The notes below the pieces were generated by a model. The model did no database searches. It saw nothing but the letters and a program-made list of their open reading frames with translations, and had not been told where the DNA came from. Positions 35,001 through 42,445 of a stretch of DNA of 64,000 bases are shown piece after piece. Origin of the DNA: Protea cynaroides (Eukaryota; Streptophyta; Magnoliopsida; Proteales; Proteaceae); assembly GCA_028583415.1 (NCBI GenBank), contig CM053267.1, positions 50,916,914 to 50,980,913 on the forward strand, read 5' to 3'. Both the position numbers and the translations under genes were made by a program. Positions within the stretch are counted from its first letter, which is position 1, and every line of letters begins with the position of its first letter.

Positions 35001-35182
35001 GCAACAAAGAGCACGACACCAGAGCTGTTGGGAGATAGGGCACGTTTTATCATGTGATGAAGAACAAAAGCTCCGCTGGTCTCAACACAGTCCTCAATGA
35101 GTACAACTTGCCCAGGACAAAAACTCATAGTTGCATTGTCCAACCTTAGGGCTTCATCGAGAACATTCAAAGAGTGATCCAT
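17086..35182 (-). CDS. ELP6: Elongator complex subunit 6 (ELP6), five exons
   Basis: Elongator modifies wobble uridines of tRNAs; ELP6 forms with ELP4 and ELP5 the RecA-like ring. Minus-strand exons: 35182-34955, 30351-30279, 27498-27284, 27177-27031 and 17208-17086 (TGA at 17088-17086). All junctions are GT-AG, phases agree, and the sum is 786 nt, 261 aa plus stop, the size of plant ELP6. Landmarks: MDHSLNVLDEAL and VLIEDCVETSGAFVLHH (exon 1), SCNLVTY and FLFDMLKLDYPDGD (2-3), IMIDDLSLMEVAA, DFLHYCHTLTSE (3), GCSLVVLNHEDIYS and ADVVIKVEPLATGLA (4), LTVINKG, FKVKENSVECFYPGSRS (5). The ATG at 35182 gives the family N-terminus. Introns are about 4.6 kb, 2.8 kb, 106 bp and 9.8 kb. The exon 3 acceptor (ggctAG) has a weak pyrimidine tract and was chosen for frame and family fit. 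Assigned on recognised motifs. Confidence 0.92.
17699..18118 (+). other. Unrecognised coding-like fragment inside ELP6 intron 4, opposite strand
   Basis: An open frame of 139 codons whose middle reads ENNLLTEDEVQGVK, then GFLELKRPLSAVNFKINGQ. A 63-nt segment between them (17789-17851) begins GTAACT and ends TTTCAG and is a multiple of three, so it looks like a short intron that happens to be read through. The block has natural amino-acid composition before about 17950 and then degenerates. I do not recognise the family. It could be a captured gene piece carried by a transposon, or an exon remnant. No start context or neighbouring exons were found. Confidence 0.3.
18119..20430. other. ELP6 intron 4, no recognised element
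   Basis: AT-rich intronic DNA. A short frame at 18930-19163 (plus) with text like EVAKLEKIESVWLCHNGEG is unlike simple noise but matches nothing I know. 'gccaaagcatagtcttgaatcta' style direct repeats occur at about 18607 and 18652. Confidence 0.4.
20430..20830. mobile_element. TRIM-like retroelement pieces (short LTR plus tRNA-Met primer site motif)
   Basis: Two near copies of a block 'ttggaa(a)tttacat(g/t)gtatca' (about 20462 and 20668) each follow 'gagctttcgggttgg'-type text; TGGTATCA is the start of the usual plant initiator-tRNA primer binding site. 'gtgttgatatcccacatcg' at about 20575 resembles the start of short plant LTRs. Lengths of about 100-200 bp per repeat fit terminal-repeat retrotransposons in miniature. 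Boundaries are approximate. Confidence 0.5.
21053..23634. repeat. Tandem duplication, two units of about 1.3 kb, built from TRIM-like sequence
   Basis: Unit 1 (21053-22350) and unit 2 (22351-23634) both start 'tttggctttggtatgacata' and run in parallel throughout at an offset of about 1298 bp. Each contains 'aactattagtgggtgga', 'ccgatgtgggatatc', and a 'ttacatgatatca(a/g)agcc' primer-site-like motif (21711 and 23009 regions). Small frames such as 'MVKLYKSKI...' occur in both units with differences that do not look protein-conserving. It lies within ELP6 intron 4. Confidence 0.75.
23635..27030. other. Remainder of ELP6 intron 4
   Basis: A footprint of the TRIM-like block is at about 24695-24812 ('gataccatataaatttc' then 'ggtaaccgatgtgg'). 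Nothing else recognised; frames are short and lack family features. Confidence 0.5.
28725..28920. repeat. GATACC/GGTATC-rich dispersed repeat in ELP6 intron 2
   Basis: Starts 'gagtatcggtatcgcg' and ends 'gataccgatacaatacgata', containing many near-copies of GATACCGATA in both orientations. Related blocks lie at 8100-8225 and 43880-43975. Likely a short inverted-repeat mobile element; ends not defined. Confidence 0.5.
29008..29213. repeat. Exact tandem duplication, period 103 bp
   Basis: The block starting TGATTGGATGTAATTCAA at 29008 repeats at 29111; both copies run to 'ccatcttgcctagcttgcc' with no difference seen by eye. It lies in ELP6 intron 2 and must be recent. C-runs follow at about 29724-29733 and 29840-29852. 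Confidence 0.85.
31148..31684 (+). mobile_element. Solo-LTR-like block with TGACGTCA and TATA box
   Basis: Begins TGTTATGAGT and ends GGCAACA, a TG...CA frame of about 537 bp. It has the internal order usual for plant Ty3/gypsy LTRs: a palindromic TGACGTCA near 31375, TATAAATACC near 31395, then 'ctaactttagcatcggag' and a 'tgcaggtcgg' stretch. No pol sequence adjoins it. The target duplication is not certain. It is intronic in ELP6 and in the opposite direction. Confidence 0.5.
32481..32666 (-). other. Coding-like fragment inside the Ty3 remnant, antisense
   Basis: Minus-strand frame of 61 codons (KLGLEVFDNNYEHPSKVEEY, then KRVEEVIRPENCLSL) with a natural protein-like composition; just upstream on that strand is 'ggccgtcag', a usable splice acceptor. 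It runs against the direction of the element. Not recognised. It could be a host exon captured by the retrotransposon or chance. Confidence 0.3.
32746..33084 (+). pseudogene. Ty3/gypsy integrase C-terminus with chromodomain
   Basis: Open from 32746 to the TAA... region at 33084. Text includes KQIEDVLDSKYT, GGGYQSFLIKWKGHP and DSTWIHEDDFKRINPDFYDR, the fold core of a chromodomain (aromatic residues in the YQSFLIKWKG and STW blocks), which in chromoviruses guides integration to heterochromatin. All upstream gag, protease, reverse transcriptase and RNase H domains are gone. The last about 25 residues read into the 3' LTR. Non-functional. Confidence 0.85.
33343..34954. other. ELP6 intron 1, no recognised element
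   Basis: AT-rich intronic DNA following the truncated LTR; nothing recognised apart from homopolymer runs. Confidence 0.5.
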
Positions 35183-35740
35183 GTCTCTTCTTCAACGCTG
35201 GATGAAAATCCTGAAATTTGAAAAAGCTTCGATTGTACAAATCGTGGAAAGGATACCTGAGAACGAAGCTAAAATAAGCCTTAGGTGCCTAGGGGGGAAT
35301 GTGAGACTAAACTCCCCAAGAGTGAGAGAGAGAACAGACCTGACACTGCGAGGAAGAGACCAAATAGTATCGGATGTTTCTGCCCTCTTAATTATCTCGA
35401 ACGCCACTGTAAGGGTGTAAAACGGTGCGGTTGGCTTTTCATTCGCTTTGGAATGGATAAAACCAAAACCAAAACGGAAAATTTCATCTACAGCCCCTCT
35501 AGTTTGGCTTAATAACATGTATCCATTTTTTTTGAAATAATATCACTAACATCTCTAAAAACACCCAAACATTAACGAGGTATTTGATAACATTCCAGAA
35601 GTTGGATTCTAACTTTTGGAGCATAAATGGAGTAGAAGCCTGTTTGGTAATCCGGTTCGGACTTCTGGAGAATCCATGAGTGAACCGGCTCCAAATGAGC
35701 TCTAGAATCCAATTTTTTGGAGCATCAAATAGATGTTTTT
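35183..35740. promoter_or_regulatory. Probable ELP6 upstream region / 5' UTR
   Basis: Upstream (higher coordinates) of the ELP6 ATG. On the minus strand 'aatttcAGGATTTTC' near 35215 could be an acceptor of a 5' UTR intron. Overlapping frames on both strands (for example 35192-35518) have no family features and are taken as chance. No clear TATA box was found. Confidence 0.35.
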
Positions 35741-36480
35741 CGACTTCAGAGCATAATTTTGGAGTAAAAATCACCCCACATCACTACTACCACCAACTAC
35801 CACCACCGACACCACAACCCACCAGCCACCACCCACCATCGCCACCACCCTCCACCAACCACCACCACCACCACCCACCACCACCACCAACTATCACCCA
35901 CCACCACCGCCACCACCACCACCCACCCACCGCCACCCTTCACCACCACCTCCCACCCACCACCACCGTCACCAACCATCACCACTCACCACTAGTGCCA
36001 CCATCTGCCACCCCCACCACTACTCTGGAGTTCATGATTAAATTAGGTTAACAAACATGTTTCTAGTCCCATATATTCCTGAATCCTTTTGAAGTTGGAA
36101 TAGAAATTTGAACCAGAAGTAAGAATCCCAGAGTTGAAGTTTTATCAAACAATCCCTAAATAGATGTTTTTTGATTTCAGAGCACAATTTTCGAGTAAAA
36201 AAAACCACCCCACACCACTACTACCACCACCACCACCAACCACCCACCATCGCCACCACCATCCACCACCACCTCCCACCCACTACCATCGTTACCAACC
36301 ATCACCACTCACCACTAATGCCATCATCCACCACCCACCACCACCACTCTGGAGTCTATGACTAAATTAAGTTAACAAATATGTTTCTATTCCTATATAC
36401 TCCTGAATCCTTTTAAAGTTGAAATAGAACTTTGAACCAGAAGTAAGAATCTTAGAGTTGAAGTTTTATCAAACAACCCT
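35740..36480. repeat. Two tandem units with CCA/CCACC-rich minisatellite
   Basis: Unit 1 starts at 'tagatgtttttcgacttcag' (about 35731) and unit 2 at 'tagatgttttttgatttcag' (about 36161). Each has a CCACCACC-rich block (35773-36022 and 36206-36350), then 'actctggagt', then 'ttgaaccagaagtaagaat' and 'gttgaagttttatcaaaca'. The CCA block is longer in unit 1. Frames through it translate to Pro-Thr-His repeats or, on the other strand, Gly-Val repeats; these are artefacts. Confidence 0.8.
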
Positions 36481-36582
36481 TAATTAGAAGGATAAAATAA
36501 TTAAAAAGACATTTTTACCCAAGACTATTCTGTTTCATTTTTGAAACAGAATAGTCCTAACCATTATCTTGGAGAAAAAGAG

Positions 36583-37135
36583 CAGGGTCTCTGGAAATCG
36601 GGGAGGTCTTTGTTTCTGCCGTTTTAGGCATAAGGATCAACAACGGATGTGAGTTTGAAGTTGGAGAGTGATGACAAATGGTTGGTGTTTCGGCCCAGAT
36701 CCGTCCTATGTGTCCACCGAGCTGACTAGACCTGCAAGACAAGCAAAGACAATAGGAGGCGGGCCAAATGCCCCGGATCCACTCTGATGCCAAAGTTAGG
36801 GTTCTATGGGCTCAGTATCGAGCCCACGAAGATATTCTAGAAAGATGTGTGGGGTAAGATGAAATTCTCCGTCCCATGTGTCAGAGCGTTAATCTCAAGA
36901 ATGAGCAGTAGTAATAAATATTCTCGTACCTGAAATATCGGGATTTGTCCTATTTATAGTGAATAGTGTATATTTTCAAAATACCGTTTTTGCCCTTTGT
37001 TTTTGTGTTTGAGTTGGTGAAGAAGCTTTCTTGCATCGAATAAGGGATCCCCACGTGACTTGTTGGTCGAGTCCTACGTGTCGAGGTAATATTACCAGCG
37101 TGGCATAATTCCCTAAAGTTGACTCACACACAACA
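36583..37135 (-). mobile_element. Solo-LTR-like block, minus orientation
   Basis: Read on the minus strand it starts near 'tgtgtgtgagtcaac', has 'cactataaatagg' (TATA-like, about 36955), and then 'ctaactttggcatcagag' and 'gcaggtctagtc', the same order as the block at 31148-31684. No adjoining retroviral-type genes. Ends are approximate. Confidence 0.45.
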
Positions 37136-37899
37136 CTTCTCTTGGATGGTCATTCGAGAGAGCAGATCAGACATTTGATCTTGAGAACCATAGTTGTCAC
37201 TTGAGCCTATTAACATTAATTAACCATCAAAGAAAACAAAATTAGTTTTTTTTGTTATTGAAATCAAGTGAACCTCAAAACAGAATTATGAAAACATTCA
37301 TCCCAACCTCCAAGACTTTCCTAGAGATTGAATTGAATTAACATGCGCCTCTGATAAACGATAATCCAAAAAACTAGTGAGGGAGTCTTGATTTCGGAAT
37401 CCTACAAGCCACCTGAGTGCGTCTCAATTTTTGAACCCCTCCTTAGGGGGGAGTCTAGAGACCAAGTGGTAGAGATGAGGGGAGTCCCATCAGGCCATCA
37501 CCATTGTCTTAGGCGCTTTGACTTAATGAAGCAGGTAAGTGGTGAGGAAGACATAGATGGGGTAATTTTGTCATTAAAGAATTTAGGATGATGACATGTC
37601 ATCGGTTAATGACCATCACCTAAAGGAGGGGGTTCAACTGAATATGGTTTCATAAAGTGGGGGGTCTTAGTGACATTATCCTGAAAAAAGGTAGGTGTAT
37701 GTTAGTAAATCAAACTACAGGGCGTGTGGATGAAATTTTCCCAAACCAAAATTAAAATCAAACATTTACGGGGGAGGCCAACTGGAATCGTTAAACAACT
37801 CACTCTTGGAGGGGTATTATCGGAAATAAACAACAAACAAGAAGTAGGGAAAAGGAAAGAAGCGCGATTATAACTACATCTTGAATTTGTCACTTCCCG

Positions 37900-38244
37900 C
37901 TCGTTTCAACCGACCATCTCCAGTCTCTCGCACTGTGCGATCAGACCGTTGCAGTTTCCAAATTGCAAGTTCATCTTTTACCTCCTCTTCTCTCCCTTCG
38001 TATCCCAATTCTCTCGCTCATTCGATCTCTCAGTTTTCTGCTTTTTGATCTCTTTCTCTCTCTCTCTCTCCCTGTGTCTTTTTTGCTGGGCGACCTCAAT
38101 CGCTCGGTTTCGACTTCTTTGTCTGACGGTAAACCTGTGTGTCTTCGTGCGTTTCTTGGAAAAAATAATTTCGTTGTAATCACGGGCTCTTTCTTAATTT
38201 TGCAAAACCGAATTCTCTCTCCACCATCTCTCAATTTCTCAGGT
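37900..38244 (+). promoter_or_regulatory. Possible 5' non-coding exon and promoter region of the MADS gene
   Basis: Strongly pyrimidine-rich (CTCTCTCT runs at 38050-38075), as in plant leader exons, ending at 'caatttctcag|GTATGT' (38242-38243), a good donor. A matching acceptor 'gaaatgcag|TGGC' lies at about 40848, 24 nt before the MADS start. That would give a 2.6-kb leader intron. This is an inference with no transcript evidence; alternatively it is the leader of another gene whose body is not here. Confidence 0.35.
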
Positions 38245-38899
38245 ATGTATCTGTGTGTGTATGTATGTTTCTTCATGTCTTTCTTTCCGGCGTTCTCTGG
38301 ACTTTTTTTTTTCTTTTTGGGTTTCCTAGGAGCGATTCTTGAAACCCTAGGCCTCAGTTCGGAACCAGAGGTCTAAGGTTTTATTTCATGATTTGTGTGC
38401 TCTGTTTTATTCGGTTTGAAGGTCTCTACGATGAGTCTGGGTTTCGAACCTCTATTCTTCTTAGTGAACCCACTTCTTGCCTCCATGCAAATTAATCTGC
38501 TGGTTTTGCAATTGAAGTTGCTGTTTCGTTCATTCGTCTGAATGAATTGCCGGGTTGGGTGGCCATCTGGCATTGTTAATTTCTAAATAGGTTTATGTTT
38601 GGTTCTAATTGGCAGATTTTTGTTTTTTGTAATGTGTAAGCATTGTCTTCTAAATTGTCATACGCTTTTTTCTAGATGAAATTTTAGTGTAATTCTTAAA
38701 CATGAAAAGCCTTGTTATTGTAAGTGCAGTAGTAAACAAAGTCTAATTTCTGGTAATTAAGTGATTGTCGTCGTTCAGAATGCAAAAGCAAATTTGATAT
38801 AGCTTCGTCTACATTTATTTCACTAAACCCAGGAGAAGGTGATTTCCATTTGTTTTCTGCATTATGTCGTATAGAAGTACAGACATTTCAATTCCATAC

Positions 38900-40570
38900 A
38901 CGACATGAAACAGGGACAGGCAGGGCAACGGCGAGGACAAGATAGAGACACGGAGAAAGAGGAGAGAGAGGCGGGAGGAGAGAGAGGAGACAAAGGGCAC
39001 GGAGGGAACGCAGGCACAAGGCACAGGTTCAAAGACACAAGAGTAAACGGGAAACACGATTTGAGAGAGAGAGGGGGACCCCAGGGAGGGCCGAGCCGAG
39101 AGCGGCCGAGCGAGAGCGACAGAGCGAAGCCCCGACAGCAGCCAGTGGGTTGGACAGAAGAGAGAAACAAGAGAGAGAAAGAGGAGAGAGAACGAAGAGA
39201 GAGAAAGAGGAGAGAGAAAAATGTGAAGGGACCCACAGGAGGTGGCAGGGAAGCCAACACGGCAGCCCACGGCACGGCAGCAGCACACAAAGTTCGGGCA
39301 AACCAAGGTTGACAGAGTTTAACTTTGGGCATTTTGGTGGGCCCGCAGAAGGCATGGAAACCGACAGGGAAAGATGTAGAGCGCCGAGTTATCTTTCCAA
39401 CGCAACTTGAACACCAATTCCGACGCCGGAGAGCGAGATACGCAGTCGCCGGACGCCGAAAAAGCATCACAAATTGTTTAGGGGCAATTTCGCATTCACA
39501 AGTGGAAGGGTAAATCGCAAGAAAAAAGAAGAAGACCGATACGGCCGCCCAAATGAACCACGAGGCAGACTAAATGGACGGCCTTCAAACTTGCGGGCAG
39601 GGGGAGCAAAGATTCCGAGACCACGCAAGCTTCGGTTGGACGGAGGCAGTTAAAAGTGGCCGTGTTTCATGGAACAGAATCTTATTCGGTGTGGCGCGCC
39701 CATCATATGGCGGCGCTCCAGATTCTAATCGGTGGCCGCGCGCACCCGACCTCGGAGGCGGATTTGTTCAGATCCGACGGCCATGGCGACCCGCCATAAG
39801 GAACGAAAGGTCGATATTAAAGATCTCCGAGGGCCAATCAGAGAACGACAGCGCATTGGCGGCGCGGCACGGGCGGCGCGGGGCGGATATAAAAGGAAAG
39901 ACCTTCGAGTCTTTTGGTTGGTCGAACTTCAAACGCCAAACCTTCACCGAGCCCAAACGGCCGCAAATTGCAGCACAATTTTCGATGCCCACATTGGGCG
40001 CCGTGGGAGTCGGAAAAGAAGAGAAAAAGAAAAGAGCGTTTGAAGGCGGAGAGAAGGTTTCAGGGTTGGCCCGGGGAGGACAACACCAACCGCCCCTTCT
40101 TGGCACAATGGAGGCAAAACCCATGAGAGGTCGAGAGCTATTTTCACATCATGGTGATTATGGGGTGAAAGAGATGGAACCGCGATGAGGGGCCGGAACG
40201 ACCACACAGAAGATTGTAGAGAGACCTAAGGGCGAGAAGCCAGAGAAGAGGCACGAAAGCGGGAAGGTTTCACCCACATGTGCTCAATAAGACAGCGAGG
40301 GAAAAAGAAACCAGAGGGGGAAAAAGAAGGCAAAAAAGCCAAAAAGGACGCCCGTGGGGCGAGTAAGCGTGGTGTGTTCGGGGCCGGACACGGCCGAGCA
40401 CGGCGGGCGCCCCGACCGGGAAAACCAGGGAATACCGCGAGAGACAAAGCGAGGTTGAGAAATACGGCGCCGGGGCATACCCAGAGGCCACACACCGGGG
40501 GAACCACGAATACTCGGTCATTGGTTTACATATATGGGCGGAGGCTGGGAGGGTGTGCAACGGTAGGGCC
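38900..40570 (+). repeat. T-depleted copy of an LTR-type repeat
   Basis: Aligns step by step with 46975-48545 (same order: 'gagagagaaagaggagag', 'cccacggcac', 'gagttatctttccaacgcaa', 'cggccgcccaaatga', 'tggacggccttcaaac', 'catcatatggcg', 'gggcgccgt', 'aagcgtggtgtgttcgg') but most T residues of the partner are missing and some are C or A. For example 'gccgttgggagtcgtgaaaa' there is 'gccgtgggagtcggaaaa' here. Line 38941-39000 has one T in 60 bases, and so does 40381-40440. Because all stop codons contain T, this creates long false frames on the plus strand (39574-40188, 40278-40589) and false Ser/Leu/Phe-rich frames on the minus strand. Confidence 0.8.
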
Positions 40571-40688
40571 ACCGAGGGTAGCGAGGTAGTTGCACGCGTG
40601 TGTGTGTAAAGAATATATACATCACTACAAGAAATGTGGAAGTCAATTAGTTATCATGTTGTCTAGTTACTGATTGAATGTCATAATA

Positions 40689-40689
<1 letters not shown>

Positions 40690-40727
<38 letters not shown>
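40690..40727. repeat. (AT)n microsatellite
   Basis: Pure AT run of about 36 bp, roughly 145 bp before the MADS start codon. Could form a hairpin and is likely to vary in length. Confidence 0.9.
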
Positions 40728-40728
<1 letters not shown>

Positions 40729-40871
40729 ATTTTAGTGGATAGAACCTTGAAGATTTATTTATTAATTTTCTGTTTACTTTCTTCTTTTGTCTTATTTTAT
40801 CTGAATGATTTGATTTTCCTCTGTTAAATGTGGGAATTCTGAAATGCAGTGGCTGGCTGGCTGCTACTATG

Positions 40872-41897
40872 ATGGGCAAAGGTAAGCGAAAAACAGAGAT
40901 TAAGAAGGTCGATGACAGGAAAAGGAGGGATGTCACCTTTTGCAAGAGGCGTAAGGGTCTTTTTGGCAAGGCGTTGAACACTAGTATGCTCTGCAATGCC
41001 AAGATTGCCATGATCATCTTCTCCGCTGCAGGAAATCCCTACACATTCTTCACCCAGGCCTCCTCTATTGATGACGTTATTGATCAATACCTCAGCCATA
41101 GATCCTTTGAAACTGCTGGCTCAGCTAAAAAAGATGAGGAATATACACAGATGTTTTCCTCTATGGCCAAAGAAATCACAGAGGTTGAATGGGAAGACAC
41201 CAATAAGGGAAAACATTTGAATCAATATTCTTGTGAGGGAAAGAAAGTGGGTTTTTGGTGGGATTTGGTTGATGTTGATGGGTGCAACAGTTTGGAGGAG
41301 TTGCAGCTCTTGAGAAGTTCTTTGGAGGATCTGTATGGAAACATATCTCAGAGACTATTCTCTTTGTCATCACAGATGTCTACTTTCCAAACTGTTCTAG
41401 CTGATGAAACTCATGTTGAAGTGCCTGCTCTTGTTGATGATGTTCATGCTGAACTGCCTGCTCTTGTTGATGCTCATGCTGAACTGCCTGCTCTTGTTGA
41501 TGGTGGTCATGCTAAACTGCCTTCTCTTGATGGTGATATTCTTGCTGAACTGTTCTTAGGAGTTGACGATGAGAGCGGTGATGTTGCAGCCTCTGATTTT
41601 TTTACTGATCTATCATCTTGTCCTTCATCTTCTGCTGATGAAGATGCGGGTACTGTTTTTGCCAACATTAGTGATGAACGCTATGTCGATGGGATAGATA
41701 TAGATGACATCTTTGATCATCTTGATGATTTATGTGGTAGTGCGATAGCTTCTGACTTCATCATTGGCAAGAACGATTTTGTGCCTTGTGTTGATGAAAA
41801 TGCTAGCATGGTTCTTACCACCAATTACGATGGAAGCTACATCAGTGAGACAGTTTTGGACAACATGGAAGATTTCTTTGAGCACGTGTTGTTTTGA
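40872..41897 (+). CDS. Type I (M-alpha-like) MADS-box transcription factor
   Basis: A single uninterrupted frame, 341 aa. The MADS domain covers residues about 1-60: GKGKRKTEIKKVDD, VTFCKRRKGLFGKA, then SMLCNAKIAMIIFSAAGNPY. The text after the domain (SSIDDVIDQYLSHRS) and the lack of a K-box match M-alpha proteins of the AGL61/AGL62 type, which bind CArG-like DNA and act mostly in female gametophyte and endosperm. The ATG at 40872 is chosen because the domain starts there; another ATG is directly before it (40869) and the frame also opens at 40830. Residues about 181-223 are imperfect 10-11 residue repeats and the C-terminus is rich in Asp/Glu/Ser, a possible activation region. The domain has unusual residues (Gly in LFGKA where Lys is common). 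Intact frame suggests function. Confidence 0.88.
   Translation: MGKGKRKTEIKKVDDRKRRDVTFCKRRKGLFGKALNTSMLCNAKIAMIIFSAAGNPYTFFTQASSIDDVIDQYLSHRSFETAGSAKKDEEYTQMFSSMAKEITEVEWEDTNKGKHLNQYSCEGKKVGFWWDLVDVDGCNSLEELQLLRSSLEDLYGNISQRLFSLSSQMSTFQTVLADETHVEVPALVDDVHAELPALVDAHAELPALVDGGHAKLPSLDGDILAELFLGVDDESGDVAASDFFTDLSSCPSSSADEDAGTVFANISDERYVDGIDIDDIFDHLDDLCGSAIASDFIIGKNDFVPCVDENASMVLTTNYDGSYISETVLDNMEDFFEHVLF
41412..41540 (+). repeat. In-frame tandem repeat in the MADS gene (33/30/33/33 nt)
   Basis: Four units encode HVEVPALVDDV, HAELPALVDA, HAELPALVDGG and HAKLPSLDGDI, followed by a decayed LAELFLGVDD. Units differ by in-frame indels only, so the frame has been kept. An acidic/hydrophobic periodicity is visible. 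Confidence 0.85.
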
Positions 41898-42156
41898 TCC
41901 GAACTTTTCTAGTTTTTAGACCCAACTTTATATCTGGTCTGAGGTTCTTCTCTTGAAATAGGCTTTTGTTTATGGCTACTACTTAGTTCTTCTTGGATGG
42001 TTACATTTCCAGCCCTGCTCTGCCTTTCCACCCAATTGAGTATTTGTATCTGCATTAGTTCCTTTACCTCTTTTTTCAAGCTCTTGCCTTGTTTTAAGGT
42101 GCAAGGGTAGTCTTGTCTCTGGTTCCCCACAAAATAGATTTAGGATAGAACAATCT

Positions 42157-42445
42157 ACCATTTGTTCTAATTTTTTCCTCCCCTCTTCCCTTGTAGCAGT
42201 GTTGTATTTTTTTTTGTTGCAACCGGAAAGGGAGACAGAAAGATATGTTGTTACACCAAGAAATGTTTTAAGTGTATACCTGTGTATTATTTCTAAATTG
42301 GGAAATAGCAATACCATTTCTTTTGTAAGTTTTTGCTCCCCTCTTCTATCTCTGTAGAAGTTTTGTTTTTATTTTGCTGTAACTGGAGGGAAAAGATAGA
42401 TATATTGATATACAGATAAATGTTTATCATACCCTTTCTAGGGGC
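42157..42445. repeat. Imperfect tandem duplication downstream of the MADS gene
   Basis: 'accatttgttctaat' to 'gtgtatacc' (about 42157-42281) and 'accatttcttttgta' to 'tatcatacc' (about 42314-42433) share 'cccctcttc', 'tagaagttttg', 'gctgtaactgg' and 'agatatattg' blocks. No coding content. May include the 3' UTR of the MADS gene. Confidence 0.5.

Noticed and set aside
35680..36365. Pro/His/Thr-rich and Gly/Val-rich frames
   Set aside because: Translations of the CCA minisatellite; equal openness on both strands shows that they come from composition.
37963..38376. 137-codon plus-strand frame rich in Leu, Ser, Phe
   Set aside because: Pyrimidine-rich leader-like sequence gives such text automatically; it crosses a good splice donor and matches no family.
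38862..40589. Long open frames on both strands (up to about 200 codons)
   Set aside because: They lie in the T-depleted repeat, where loss of T removes plus-strand stop codons; the homologous normal copy at 47-48.5 kb is full of stops, and the composition is low-complexity.
40623..40640. CACTACAAGAAATG, resembling the end of a CACTA transposon
   Set aside because: No matching inverted end (TTTCTTGTAGTG) was found in the window and no subterminal repeats follow; probably chance or a decayed end.
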